This document shows, piece by piece, positions 54,821 to 63,980 of a stretch of 64,000 bases of DNA; positions within the stretch are counted from its first letter, which is position 1, and every line of letters begins with the position of its first letter. Made by a program: the position numbers and the translations under genes. Under the pieces are notes generated by a model. It did not search any database and was not told the origin of the DNA. It saw only the letters and a list, made by a program, of their open reading frames with translations. The DNA comes from Collinsella sp. TM10-22. Lineage in GTDB: Bacteria; Actinomycetota; Coriobacteriia; Coriobacteriales; Coriobacteriaceae. The stretch covers positions 47,622 through 111,621 of the forward strand of contig NZ_QSOC01000001.1 of NCBI RefSeq assembly GCF_003466125.1, in the 5' to 3' direction.

Positions 54821-55465
54821 ATGCCTAGGAAACCTACGGGGACCCTCTTCTACCGCATATGCAAGAGAACATTCGACATAGCTTTCAGCGCCGGATGCAC
54901 CGCGGTGCTGGCGATTCCCATGGCCTGTGTCTGCGCTGCGATATGCGCGGAGTCACCGGGCTGCCCGGTCTACACGCAGGAGCGCGTGGGCAGGGGAGGC
55001 CGGGTGATCCGCGTGCTTAAGCTCCGCAGCATGGTGGCAGACGCCAGCGACGTACACAAGTACCTGAGTCCCGAGCAGCTGCACCAGTGGGAAGTTGAGC
55101 GCAAGGTCGACGATGACCCGCGCATCACCAGGGTGGGCAGGTTCATCCGTAAGTGCTCCATCGACGAGGTGCCGCAGTTCCTCAACGTGCTCAAGGGCGA
55201 TTTGTCCGTTATCGGACCACGTCCCATCACACGTGATGAGCTGGAACAGCACTTCTCCGACGAGGAGAAGGAAGAGCTGTTGAGCGTTGCCCCGGGCATC
55301 ACGGGCCTATGGCAGGCCACTGAGCGCAACGGCGCGACCTTTGAGAGTGGCCTGCGCCAGAAGATCGAGCTCCATTACGTGCGGAACCGTTGCTTCGGAA
55401 TGGACTGGAAATGTTTTACAGGCACTTTCGGTGCCATGTTTGGAAAAAGGAGGACTGGGCGATGA
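54821..55465 (+). CDS. undecaprenyl-phosphate sugar phosphotransferase 2
   Basis: The 214-residue protein is a second complete sugar transferase core: KRTFDIAFSAGCTAVLAIPM membrane helix, KLRSMVADASDVH, DDDPRITRVGRFIRKCSIDE and SVIGPRPITRDE. It resembles its neighbour but is shorter and uses a different acceptor loop. ATG 54821 follows GGCGGGGTGCTAGCCC and lies 4 bp after the first gene's stop as written. Two initiating transferases in tandem are unusual. They may use different sugars, or one may be a decoy; activity is unproven. Confidence 0.87.
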   Translation: MPRKPTGTLFYRICKRTFDIAFSAGCTAVLAIPMACVCAAICAESPGCPVYTQERVGRGGRVIRVLKLRSMVADASDVHKYLSPEQLHQWEVERKVDDDPRITRVGRFIRKCSIDEVPQFLNVLKGDLSVIGPRPITRDELEQHFSDEEKEELLSVAPGITGLWQATERNGATFESGLRQKIELHYVRNRCFGMDWKCFTGTFGAMFGKRRTGR

Positions 55466-56235
55466 CCATGGATGCAAAGCCCTTGGTGAGCGTGATCATC
55501 CCGCTCTACAACTGCGAGAAGTATCTTCCCGAGGCCTTGGACTCGCTCGTCGCGCAGACGGTGCCTGACTGGGAGGCCATCCTCGTGGACGACTGCTCCG
55601 CGGACGGCTCCGCGGCGATGGCCGACGCCTACGCCGCCCGCGACCCGCGCTTCCGCGTTTTTCGACAGCCCGAGAACGGCGGCGCTGCCAAGGCCCGCAA
55701 CAGAGCCCTCGAGAACGCGCGCGGCCGCTTCATCGCCTACCTCGACTCCGACGATTACTGGATGCCGGAGAAGCTCGAGCGCCAGCTCGGCTTCATGCGC
55801 GACCGCCGCATAGGCGCGTGCTTTACCTCCTACGAGACGGTGAACGAGGACGGGGATCATCGCAACTACGTCCACGTGGACGCCGAGGTGGGCTACCACC
55901 GCTTCCTCACCAAGCCGCCCACGTGCAGCCACACCGTCATGTTCGACACCGCCGTCGTGGACCGGGCGCTTCTCGTGATGCCCGACATCCGCAAAAGGCA
56001 GGACGCCGCCACATGGCTCCAGGTCATCAAGGCGGGCCACAGGCTGCACGGCCTCGACGAAGTACTCGCGGCGAACCGTAAGCGGGCGGGCTCGCTCAGT
56101 TCGAACAAGCTCTCCGCCGTCCGCAACACATGGATGCTCTACAGACAGATCGAGCGGCTGTGGCTACCGTACGCCGCCTACTGTCTGTTCTGGCAGATGT
56201 TCCACGCAACCCTCAAGAGAATAGGAAGTTTTTAA
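55462..56235 (+). CDS. glycosyltransferase family 2
   Basis: The 257-residue GT-A enzyme has VSVIIPLYNCEKYLPEAL at the start, DDCSADGS in the nucleotide site, and YLDSDDYW carrying the DXD metal motif. It adds a sugar to the lipid-linked repeat unit at the inner face of the membrane; donor and acceptor are unknown. ATG 55462 overlaps the previous stop by 4 nt (ATGA) and has AAGGAGG upstream, so the pair is translationally coupled. Confidence 0.9.
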   Translation: MTMDAKPLVSVIIPLYNCEKYLPEALDSLVAQTVPDWEAILVDDCSADGSAAMADAYAARDPRFRVFRQPENGGAAKARNRALENARGRFIAYLDSDDYWMPEKLERQLGFMRDRRIGACFTSYETVNEDGDHRNYVHVDAEVGYHRFLTKPPTCSHTVMFDTAVVDRALLVMPDIRKRQDAATWLQVIKAGHRLHGLDEVLAANRKRAGSLSSNKLSAVRNTWMLYRQIERLWLPYAAYCLFWQMFHATLKRIGSF

Positions 56236-57555
56236 ATGTTCACAACCCTTTACGAAGATCTGCTCGCAGGTGACGCCAAGCTCTCGCTCGTAGGCCTCGG
56301 CTACGTTGGCATGCCCATCGCCGTCGAGTTCGCCAAGCACGTCCCCGTCATCGGCTTCGACATCAACGAGGCCAAGGTCGAGCAGTACAAGCAGGGCCAC
56401 GACTCCACCAATGAGGTAGGCGACGAGGCCCTGGCTCACACGACCGTGGACTTCACGGCCGACCCGACGCGCCTAGAGGAGGCCCGCTTCCACATCGTGG
56501 CCGTGCCCACGCCCGTGAACCAGGACAAGACGCCCGACCTAACGCCCGTCATCGGCGCGTCGGAGACGCTGGGCAAGCACCTGAAGCCCGGCAGCATCGT
56601 GGTCTACGAGTCCACCGTCTACCCGGGCGTCACCGAGGACGTCTGCGTGCCGATTCTCGAGCGTGAATCCGGCCTCAGGTGCGGAGAGGACTTCAAGGTG
56701 GGCTACAGCCCCGAACGCATCAACCCCGGCGACCGCGTGCATACCCTTACGACCATCCGCAAGGTGGTCTCGGGCATGGACGACGAGTCCGCCGAGCTCA
56801 TCCGCAGGGTCTACGACATCGTGATCGCCGCTGGGACCTTCCCGGTCTCGACCATCAAGACCGCCGAGGCCGTGAAGGTCGTCGAGAACTCGCAGCGCGA
56901 CATAAACATTGCCTTCATGAACGAGCTCGCGATGGTGTTCGACCGCATGGGCATCGACACCTCCGAGGTCATCGAGGGCATGAACACCAAGTGGAACGCC
57001 TTGGGCTTCCGACCGGGCCTGGTGGGCGGGCACTGCATCGGCGTCGACCCCTACTACTTCACCTACGAGGCCGAGAAGCTCGGCTACCACAGCCAGATTA
57101 TCCTTTCCGGCCGCAAGGTGAACGACGGCATGGGCGGATTCGTGGCCGACGCGGCCATCCGCGAGATGGTACAGGCCGGGCTTGCCCCCGCGAAGTCGCG
57201 CGTGGCCGTGCTTGGACTCACCTTCAAGGAGGACTGTCCCGACGTGCGCAACTCCAAGGTGGACGACATTCTCGCTCGCCTGCGCCAGTACGGCATCGCG
57301 CCCCAGGTCTGCGACCCCTGGGCTGACCCGGCTGACGCCAAGGCTGCCTACGGGGTTGACCTTGTTCCCATGGAGGAGCTGCGCGACCTCGACTGCCTCA
57401 TCGTCGCGGTGGCGCACCGCCAGTTCCGCGATATGAGCAGCGACGACGTGAAGGCCCTCTTCGCCGACAAGCCCGACGCCGAGAAGGTGCTCGTGGACGT
57501 GAAGAGCGTCCTGCCTAAGGCGGAGTTCGCTGGGTACCGGTACTGGAGGCTGTAG
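56236..57555 (+). CDS. UDP-sugar 6-dehydrogenase (UDP-Glc/GlcNAc/ManNAc type)
   Basis: The 439-residue NAD-dependent dehydrogenase oxidises C6 of a UDP-sugar to the uronic acid, making an acidic donor for the polymer. The Rossmann motif LVGLGYVGMPIAVEFAK is at residue 18, ESTVYPGVTEDVC in the middle, and GGHCIGVDPYYF contains the catalytic cysteine. The VGYSPERINPGD and TTIRKVVSG blocks are of the WbpA/TviB/WbpO group, so UDP-GlcNAc/GalNAc/ManNAc is more likely than UDP-glucose. It starts 0 bp after the GT2 stop. Confidence 0.9.
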   Translation: MFTTLYEDLLAGDAKLSLVGLGYVGMPIAVEFAKHVPVIGFDINEAKVEQYKQGHDSTNEVGDEALAHTTVDFTADPTRLEEARFHIVAVPTPVNQDKTPDLTPVIGASETLGKHLKPGSIVVYESTVYPGVTEDVCVPILERESGLRCGEDFKVGYSPERINPGDRVHTLTTIRKVVSGMDDESAELIRRVYDIVIAAGTFPVSTIKTAEAVKVVENSQRDINIAFMNELAMVFDRMGIDTSEVIEGMNTKWNALGFRPGLVGGHCIGVDPYYFTYEAEKLGYHSQIILSGRKVNDGMGGFVADAAIREMVQAGLAPAKSRVAVLGLTFKEDCPDVRNSKVDDILARLRQYGIAPQVCDPWADPADAKAAYGVDLVPMEELRDLDCLIVAVAHRQFRDMSSDDVKALFADKPDAEKVLVDVKSVLPKAEFAGYRYWRL

Positions 57556-58673
57556 TGCGGCAGAAGACCACGACGATATGTTACTTAGCGAATGCCGACA
57601 ACTACCACACCTACAAGTGGGCGTCCCAGTTTTCGCTCCGGGGCTACGGGGTTCACGTCCTCTCCCTTGAGGAGTGCCGCTCCGAAGCCATCCGCGAACT
57701 GAAAAACGTCACCGTCCACTACCTGCAAAACCCCAGCGCCCGCCAGGGTTCGGAGTTGCAGAAGCTCGGCTACCTCTCCACCGTCGGCGTGGCGCGCCGC
57801 CTCATCGAGGAGCTGGACCCCGACGTCGTGCACGCTCACTATGCCTCGAGCTACGGGCTTGTGGCGTCGCTCGCGTGCAGGCGCCCGTACTACCTCTCGG
57901 TCTGGGGCTCCGACGTCTACGATTTCCCGCGCAAGTCCCCACTGCACCGCGCCGTCGTCCGGCGCTCGCTCGCCAAGCCTGCCTGGCTCATGTCCACGAG
58001 CCGCGCTATGGCCGAGGAGTGTGCCAAGTACACGGGGCGCGACTTCGAGATAACGCCCTTTGGCGTGGACATGGGGCTCTTCTCGCCTCGCAAGCGTGAG
58101 CCCCACGAGGGCCTCGTGGTGGGCACCGTGAAGGCGCTTGAACGCAAGTACGGCATCGACACGCTGCTGCGCGGCTGCGCGCTCCTGCATGACCGCAGGC
58201 CAGACCTGGGCGTGCGCGTGCGCATCGCGGGCAAGGGCACCATGGAGGCCGAGCTGAAGGCACTCGCCACGAGGCTCGGCATGGACGGGTACCTCGACTG
58301 GCTCGGCTTCATCCCGCAGGAGGAGGCCGCGCGGGAGTGGGCGGGCCTCGACATCGCAATAGTAGAAAGCGAAAGCGAAAGCGAAAGCTTTGGCGTCTCC
58401 GCGGTCGAGGCGCAGGCGAGCGGAACCCCACTTATCATATCGGACATCCCTGGCCTTATGGAGGCCTGCGACGGCGGGCACACGGCCGTCGTCACGCCCC
58501 GGCGCGACCCGGCGGCCCTCGCCGATGCCTTGGAGGCGCTTGCCGACGACCCGGCTCGCCGCGCCCGCATGGGGGCCGAGGGCCGAGCCTACGTGGAGCG
58601 CGCCTACGAGGTGGGCGTCTGCTTCGACCGCGTGGAGGAGATTTACCGTAGGAACATGGAGGAAGCGCGATGA
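57555..58673 (+). CDS. glycosyltransferase family 4 with (GAAAGC)4 repeat
   Basis: The 372-residue GT-B enzyme starts at GTG 57555, overlapping the previous stop. The N-terminal acceptor domain has DVVHAHYASSYGLVASLA. The C-terminal donor domain has ITPFGVD, GTVKALERKYGID and the E-x7-E region ESESESESFGVSAVEAQASG. That region contains four tandem GAAAGC hexamers (58365-58388) coding for four Glu-Ser pairs, where relatives usually have one ESFG. It transfers a second sugar to the repeat unit. Confidence 0.9.
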   Translation: MRQKTTTICYLANADNYHTYKWASQFSLRGYGVHVLSLEECRSEAIRELKNVTVHYLQNPSARQGSELQKLGYLSTVGVARRLIEELDPDVVHAHYASSYGLVASLACRRPYYLSVWGSDVYDFPRKSPLHRAVVRRSLAKPAWLMSTSRAMAEECAKYTGRDFEITPFGVDMGLFSPRKREPHEGLVVGTVKALERKYGIDTLLRGCALLHDRRPDLGVRVRIAGKGTMEAELKALATRLGMDGYLDWLGFIPQEEAAREWAGLDIAIVESESESESFGVSAVEAQASGTPLIISDIPGLMEACDGGHTAVVTPRRDPAALADALEALADDPARRARMGAEGRAYVERAYEVGVCFDRVEEIYRRNMEEAR

Positions 58674-59194
58674 GGGAGAAGGTCGCGAGGGGCCTGTACT
58701 GCATGCTTGCGAAACTGCTGCCGCGCTCGCGCCGCTTCCCGCCGGCCAAGAAGCTGCGGGGCGGGGTGGCTCGATTGATGGGCTGTAAGCTGGGCCGTGA
58801 CGTGAACATCGAGCACGGCGCGGAGTTCGACTCTCGCCTCGTTGTGGGCGACCGCTCGTCGGTGGGCATTGACTCGGAGTGCTTCGGGCCGGTGACCATC
58901 GGTCGCGACGTGATGATGGGGCCGGATTGCGTTGTGCTTACCCGCAATCACAGGCACGACCGCGTTGACGTGCCCATGATTGAGCAGGGCTACGAGGACT
59001 ACCGCCCCGTGACCATAGAGGACGACGTGTGGATTGGTCGGCGCGTCACCATCCTGCCCGGCGTGAACGTGGGTGCGCACTCCATCCTCTCCGCTGGCGC
59101 CGTCGTGACCAAGGACGTCGAGCCGTACTCCGTCGTTGGTGGGGTTCCGGCACGGCTCATCAAGAAAAGGGGCGCGGATGCGCGGTGCTGCTGA
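58670..59194 (+). CDS. hexapeptide-repeat O-acyltransferase 1
   Basis: The 174-residue protein has left-handed beta-helix hexapeptide repeats (LVVGDRSSVGIDSECFGPVTIG, quoted in part, and VTIEDDVWIGRRVTILPGV) and the typical TRNHRHDR loop and SAGAVVTKDVEPYSVVGGVPA ending of the maltose/galactoside acetyltransferase group. It probably O-acetylates a sugar of the repeat unit. The N-terminus of about 35 residues is amphipathic. It overlaps the previous gene by 4 nt (ATGA). Confidence 0.87.
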   Translation: MREKVARGLYCMLAKLLPRSRRFPPAKKLRGGVARLMGCKLGRDVNIEHGAEFDSRLVVGDRSSVGIDSECFGPVTIGRDVMMGPDCVVLTRNHRHDRVDVPMIEQGYEDYRPVTIEDDVWIGRRVTILPGVNVGAHSILSAGAVVTKDVEPYSVVGGVPARLIKKRGADARCC

Positions 59195-60452
59195 CATATC
59201 TTTTTGCGGAGCGGGCCCGAGGGGGTCGGGCCTGATCCCCTCGCGAGAAAAGGGGCGCGTGCGCGCGCTGGTGAGGGCGCGGGAGGTCGAGCGGGAGGAG
59301 AACACGATAGTCTTCCTCCTCCTCGTATGCTTGGTTTGCCTGCCGATCGCCGCGCTCTCGTCGCTCAAGACGCCCCTCTACGCCGCAATCCTTGCGCTGG
59401 ACCTGCTCTTGCTCCTCGTAGCCTCGGCCGGGGCTACCAAGATGAGGCTCGACGGGGGGCTTGTCTGGACATCCGTCGGACTCTTCTGCTATCTAATCAT
59501 ATGCTGGCTGCTGAATGGCGGCAGCGCGGCGGAGCGCCTCGTGCAGACTGCGGTCTATCTCGCGACACTCCTGGCCTTCTCGAGCTATGAATGGACGCCC
59601 GCGCGCGTGTCAAAGGTTAAGAGGCTCTTCGCCGCCCTGCTCTTCGCTGCCCTGGTCTACTGGTTTGTGTCCGGACGGGTCACGAACTACTACGCTGCAT
59701 TCTATGTCCACAGCAACGCGTTCGCCGTCGTGCTTATTTGCGCCTGCGCCCTTTCGCTACTCTCCATGGATGGGCCGAAGCCGAAGGTCTCCGACCTATG
59801 CGTCTTCGCCATGGCGCTCGTCCTGCTCCTGTTCGCGAACAGCCGCTCGGCGATGCTCGCGCTTCTCGTGGTAGTGGCCTTACCCTATCTGCTGCACGCA
59901 GTCTCCAAGAAACGGTCGTTTCTCGCAGTGGCGCGCGTTGCCTTCTTCGTCGTGCTCGTCGCGGTGCTTGCCTTCACGGTCGTCTACCCCTCGCTGATCG
60001 GCACGCAGCTGGGTTACTCCCTGGAGATGTTGTCGCGCGAGTGGCTGAACAAGAACTTTTTCTCGGGCCGCGAGGTCGTCTGGAAGATGATCTTGGACGC
60101 CGTGAAGGGGCACGAGGTGTTCGGCCTGGGGCTCTCCATGGTCCCAAGCATGGTGTACGAGACGTCCTTCTCCTCGCACAACCTCTACCTGCAGACCATC
60201 CTTCAGTCCGGCGCGGTCGGCCTCGTGTTTGTGCTCCTCCTCCTATGGCTCGTCTTGGAGCGCCTCGGGAAGGAAGGCGGCTGGCAGGCGTGCGTGGGTG
60301 CCTCCCTGCTGGTGGGCGTGCTCGTGCACGAGTGCCTCGAAGTGTCGCTCACGCAGAACAACTTCGACGTTGGATTGCTCTTCTGGGTGGTGCTGGGGAT
60401 CTCGGTCTCGGCCTCCTCACTGCGAACTGCGCGCGGGGGTGACGGCTCATGA
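59178..60452 (+). CDS. Wzy-type polymerase / O-antigen ligase family protein
   Basis: The 424-residue protein has about ten membrane helices and the Wzy_C/O-antigen ligase signature: a large central loop with NSRSAMLALLVVV, then FSSHNLYLQTILQSGAVG carrying the conserved H-N. It polymerises lipid-linked repeats outside the membrane. ATG 59178 (AAAAGGGGCGCGG upstream) overlaps the acyltransferase by 17 nt; an ATG at 59136 is possible but deeper in that gene. As polymerases are specific, it marks the polymer as unique to this strain group. Confidence 0.85.
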   Translation: MRGAADISFCGAGPRGSGLIPSREKGRVRALVRAREVEREENTIVFLLLVCLVCLPIAALSSLKTPLYAAILALDLLLLLVASAGATKMRLDGGLVWTSVGLFCYLIICWLLNGGSAAERLVQTAVYLATLLAFSSYEWTPARVSKVKRLFAALLFAALVYWFVSGRVTNYYAAFYVHSNAFAVVLICACALSLLSMDGPKPKVSDLCVFAMALVLLLFANSRSAMLALLVVVALPYLLHAVSKKRSFLAVARVAFFVVLVAVLAFTVVYPSLIGTQLGYSLEMLSREWLNKNFFSGREVVWKMILDAVKGHEVFGLGLSMVPSMVYETSFSSHNLYLQTILQSGAVGLVFVLLLLWLVLERLGKEGGWQACVGASLLVGVLVHECLEVSLTQNNFDVGLLFWVVLGISVSASSLRTARGGDGS

Positions 60453-61870
60453 GTCGCGGGGGCCTGCTCGGCAAGATAGTCGGCTTCTCGATGGTGAGCG
60501 TCGTGAGCGCGGTGCTTTCGCTCGTCGTCGTTCCGGTGTCGACGCACCTGTACGACCAGGACGCGCTCGGCAAGATCAACTTCTTCTTCTCGGTAACCAA
60601 CGTCCTGCTTACCCTGTTCTGCCTCGGGCTCGACCAGGGCTACGTGCGCTTCTACCCACTCGCAAAGGACGAGGGGCAGCGCAGGAGGCTGCTGACGTTT
60701 AGCGTCTCGGCGTGCTTGTGCGTCGTCGTGGCCGCGGGCCTCGTGGCGTGGGCGTTCGACGACTCGCTGTCGGTGTGGTTGTTCGGGGAGGTCGGCATGC
60801 CAGCGACGGCGATGATCTGCTTGGTCACGCTGTGCGTCGTCGCGCTCAGGTTCTTCTCGCTGCGCTACCGGATGGCGGAGGACGTGTGGGGCTACACCAT
60901 CTTTGCCGGCGCCGTATCGGTCATCCAAAAGGGTCTTTACATCGTCTCGGCGGTCGTGTCCACGAGCTACGTAGTGGCGGTCGGCTGGGTTGCGCTCGCC
61001 TGTCTGCCGATCCTGGTGGCCGCCGCCGCGCACGAGCGCGCGCAGCTCGCCGCCCCTGACCTGCGCGGGGAGGCTTCCCTCTACTGCGACGAGGCCCGCT
61101 TCTCGCTGCCTCTCTTGGCGTCGGGGCTGGTCGCGATACTCACCAACTATGTGCCGCAGTTCGCTATCCGCTCCCTCATGGGCTTCTCCAACATCAGCGT
61201 GTTCACGGCGGCCCTCACCGTGTCACTGGCCGTCAACCTCATCCAGAGCGGCTTCAACGCCTTCTGGGCTCCCTACGTCTACCAGCATGCGCGCGACGAG
61301 CAGGGGAAAATCATGCGCGTACACGAGGCCGTGGTCATGGTGGCGGTGAGCGCCTGCATGCTGCTCGCCATGATCGTCGACCTCGCGTTCCTGCTGTTCA
61401 AGCCGAACTACGCCGCGGGGGCGCGCCTTGTACCGTTCCTAGCGCTGGGGCCTCTGTGCTACACCATCGGCGAGACGGCGGGGGTGGGCATCAACCTCAA
61501 GATGAAGTCGGGGCTGAATCTGCTGATCTCTGCCGCCACGCTCGCCTCGAGCGTGGCGCTCTCGCTGGCGCTCGTGCCCGTGCTCGGGCTGGGCGGCGGA
61601 GCCGTCTCGGTCGGGGGCGCGGCGGCCGTGGGCCTCGCGCTCAAGACGGCGATAGGCGAGCACTACTACCAGAGCATACGCGACCGCTCGTTCATGCTCA
61701 GGGGGCTTCTGCCCTACGTCGCAGTCTGCGTCGTCGCACTCGCGCTGCCCGATCGACTGGCCCTTCGGCTCGCTATCGATGCTGCGCTGCTCGTCCTCTC
61801 ACTCGCGCTGTATGGCCCGTCTAGGCTGCGCGCGCTCGCAGGCTACCTCAAGTCCTTCGTCGGGAGATGA
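60449..61870 (+). CDS. Wzx-type polysaccharide flippase
   Basis: The 473-residue protein has 12-14 membrane helices and the MATE/MOP flippase opening [20 protein letters not shown] followed by [20 protein letters not shown]. It moves lipid-linked repeat units to the outer face of the membrane for Wzy. It overlaps the polymerase gene by 4 nt (ATGA). With the polymerase it shows a complete Wzx/Wzy pathway; no chain-length regulator or tyrosine kinase is in the visible operon. Confidence 0.88.
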   Translation: MSRGGLLGKIVGFSMVSVVSAVLSLVVVPVSTHLYDQDALGKINFFFSVTNVLLTLFCLGLDQGYVRFYPLAKDEGQRRRLLTFSVSACLCVVVAAGLVAWAFDDSLSVWLFGEVGMPATAMICLVTLCVVALRFFSLRYRMAEDVWGYTIFAGAVSVIQKGLYIVSAVVSTSYVVAVGWVALACLPILVAAAAHERAQLAAPDLRGEASLYCDEARFSLPLLASGLVAILTNYVPQFAIRSLMGFSNISVFTAALTVSLAVNLIQSGFNAFWAPYVYQHARDEQGKIMRVHEAVVMVAVSACMLLAMIVDLAFLLFKPNYAAGARLVPFLALGPLCYTIGETAGVGINLKMKSGLNLLISAATLASSVALSLALVPVLGLGGGAVSVGGAAAVGLALKTAIGEHYYQSIRDRSFMLRGLLPYVAVCVVALALPDRLALRLAIDAALLVLSLALYGPSRLRALAGYLKSFVGR

Positions 61871-62361
61871 TTCGCATGCTGCTTCGCGCCCTCGGCTGGC
61901 TCTTCTACAACCTCGAGAGACTCCGCATGAGGTGCCTAGGGACCTACAAGACCTCGCTGTGCCGCTGCGGGGAGAATAGTTACGTGGGGGGGGGTGTCTC
62001 GCTGAGCCATCCTGAGAACATAACAATTGGACGCAATTCCTACGTGAACGGTGGCATGCTGTGCGCCTCGCCCGGGGCTAAGATCGTCATCGGCGACGAC
62101 TGCCTCGTGTCCTACGCCGTGCACCTGCGCACCGACATGCACCGCCACTCCGACCCCGACGTCCCCGTGAACCGCCAAGGGCACGACGAGGCGGACATCG
62201 TACTCGGCGACAACGTGTGGGTGGGCTACGGTGCGCAGGTCATGAGCGGGGTCACGGTGGGGTCGAACTCCATCGTGGGCGCAGGCGCGGTCATCACGCG
62301 CGACGTACCCGAGGGCGTGGTCGTCGCGGGCGTGCCTGCGAAGGTGATCAAGAAGCGATAG
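61867..62361 (+). CDS. hexapeptide-repeat O-acyltransferase 2 (with G9 tract)
   Basis: The 164-residue protein has hexapeptide repeats ([38 protein letters not shown]) and the [20 protein letters not shown] ending of the serine/galactoside acetyltransferase group. It probably acylates the polymer. Nine consecutive G (61986-61994) code for part of YVGGGVSL near residue 42 and are in frame as read. A gain or loss of one G would truncate the protein. It overlaps the flippase gene by 4 nt. Confidence 0.85.
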   Translation: MIRMLLRALGWLFYNLERLRMRCLGTYKTSLCRCGENSYVGGGVSLSHPENITIGRNSYVNGGMLCASPGAKIVIGDDCLVSYAVHLRTDMHRHSDPDVPVNRQGHDEADIVLGDNVWVGYGAQVMSGVTVGSNSIVGAGAVITRDVPEGVVVAGVPAKVIKKR

Positions 62362-62801
62362 AGGTTCCATCTTCAATGAAACCGTACCAACGACAATCCT
62401 CGTCAGCGGGGGCACCGGGGGACGTTATGTTCGGCAGCGCCTGAACTCAAGGGCTCGGCGCTCCTCCGCTTGCGCTGCAGTCCGCTTCGCATGCTGGGTT
62501 CGTCGTTGTTGACTTAGGCAGAAGCGTGCATGGATCGCCGCTCACCTGGTTATCGCTCAAAAGCTTGGCATGTCGTTCGCTTATTTCGCTGAAAGAAACA
62601 GCAGATGAACGCTGTGTTTTTTTCGTCTGGAATTATTGATCCTTCCTTTCACCGACTGGCAAAACGATTTACACCTAATTGTGGACATCGTCCACGCGAT
62701 TTCTCTTTGCCCCCTCATCGATCTCGCTAAACTAATAGTCGCTGCCACCAGGGCATTTTCTGGTGCACATTCTATTGGCTCCTGCGAAGATCGGAGCGGG
62801 T
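62362..62801. other. 440-bp non-coding gap after the polysaccharide operon
   Basis: The region contains no convincing gene. A short stretch reads TTILVSGGTGG in one frame, vaguely like an epimerase N-terminus, and may be debris. An AT-rich part with a hairpin and T-run (62596-62623) follows, then the upstream region of the surface-protein gene. Confidence 0.5.
62596..62623 (+). terminator. terminator of the polysaccharide operon
   Basis: ACAGC/GCTGT forms a short stem around AGATGAA, followed by a run of seven T. It lies 235 bp after the last gene of the operon. The stem is weak. Confidence 0.5.
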
Positions 62802-63920
62802 ATGTTTGCCGCCGAGTCCCACACCGGCCGTCATCACATTGCGATCGTCGCTATGGCCTGCCTATGCGTCTTGCTGGGCGGGCCTTCCTGTGCCGCGGGC
62901 GCGGAGAGCCTGTTCATCGCGGGCGCGACGTACCGCGAGCCGGGCGTGTCGGGCCCCGGTTGGTCCTGGACCGATGCCGGCCATCTGGAGCTCGACGGCT
63001 ACGCGGGCGATGCTATCGGCGCCGGCGGCGACCTGGTCGTGACGCTTGTGGGGCAGAACTCGGTGACGGAGTCGCATGCGCCCGATGCGGACATCACGCT
63101 GTGCGGCATGGAGGTGTGGGGCAACCTGACGCTTCGCGGTACCGGGACCCTGACGGCGACGGGCTCGCAGTGCGGGATCCACGTCTCGCAGGCGCTCGTG
63201 GTGGACGGCTGCACCGTCGATGCCCGGGCGGACGGGGCCGATATTACGGACGAGGCGGTCGCCGGCGTGATCGCAGGCGACATGGCCGTGCGCGGCGGCG
63301 GGCGCGTCGCCGCCGTCGGGACCGCGCCCGCCGCCGGCGCGCGTGCCTACGGCGTGTACCTGCAGGGAGCGGGCGCGGGAGTTGGCTCGGCCGGGTGCAC
63401 GCTTTCCGTCGACGCCTCGTGGCTCGATGCGACCGGTACCGATGGCGGTGTTGCATGCACGAGCGGGTCGCTTGTGCATGCGCGCTTTGTGACGCCTGCG
63501 GGCGGGGCCTTCGGTGCCGGCGGCGTTGTGGATGCCTCCGGGGCCATGGCGCTGCATGTGGTGATCGAGCCCGAGGACACCACGGCGCCGGCGGGGGAGA
63601 CCGACGACGCGGGCGAGCCGGCCGGCGGTGCCGGTCCTGCCGTCGAGCGGCCCGGTGCCGGGTCCGCGACCGATCCCGTCCTGAAGCCCGCGACTGCGCC
63701 GACCAAGACGACCACGACAACCGAAACGACGGCGACCAGGACCACGGCGCCCGCGCCATCCAGGGCCAAGACCGCCAGCGCTGCCACCGTCACGCTCCCC
63801 AGGACAGCCGACAGCAACTGGATCGCCGCCTCCTTGGCGCTACTCCTGCTGGGAACAGCGCTTGTGTTTGTTAACGTCGTGATTGCGGTTCTAGGTAGGC
63901 CAAAGCGTAAAGGTGATTGA
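62802..63920 (+). CDS. sortase-type surface protein with LPRTA motif
   Basis: The 372-residue protein has a signal peptide (HHIAIVAMACLCVLLGG, cleavage probably after AAGAE). A beta-rich region of DUF4353-like carbohydrate-binding character follows (LELDGYAGDAIGAGGDLVVTL), then a Thr/Pro/Lys-rich linker with KTTTTTETTATRTT, a LPRTAD sortase motif, a membrane helix (WIAASLALLLLGTALVFV) and a basic tail RPKRKGD. It is probably cell-wall anchored. ATG 62802 has GGAGCGGGT upstream. Another frame over the same DNA (62636-63874) is an antisense-like shadow. Confidence 0.83.
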   Translation: MFAAESHTGRHHIAIVAMACLCVLLGGPSCAAGAESLFIAGATYREPGVSGPGWSWTDAGHLELDGYAGDAIGAGGDLVVTLVGQNSVTESHAPDADITLCGMEVWGNLTLRGTGTLTATGSQCGIHVSQALVVDGCTVDARADGADITDEAVAGVIAGDMAVRGGGRVAAVGTAPAAGARAYGVYLQGAGAGVGSAGCTLSVDASWLDATGTDGGVACTSGSLVHARFVTPAGGAFGAGGVVDASGAMALHVVIEPEDTTAPAGETDDAGEPAGGAGPAVERPGAGSATDPVLKPATAPTKTTTTTETTATRTTAPAPSRAKTASAATVTLPRTADSNWIAASLALLLLGTALVFVNVVIAVLGRPKRKGD

Positions 63921-63980
63921 TCGAACTGCCATACACTTCTAGGTAGGGGCAATTGCAACGTGTATGACGCATAGCAGGGG

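Noticed and set aside
62380..62430. Possible epimerase N-terminus (TTILVSGGTGG)
   Set aside because: Only about 11 residues resemble the family, without start codon or continuation; treated as debris at most.
62636..63874. Alternative 412-codon frame over the surface-protein gene
   Set aside because: Arg/Gly-rich with no signal peptide or motif; the frame at 62802-63920 has a signal peptide and an LPRTA anchor.
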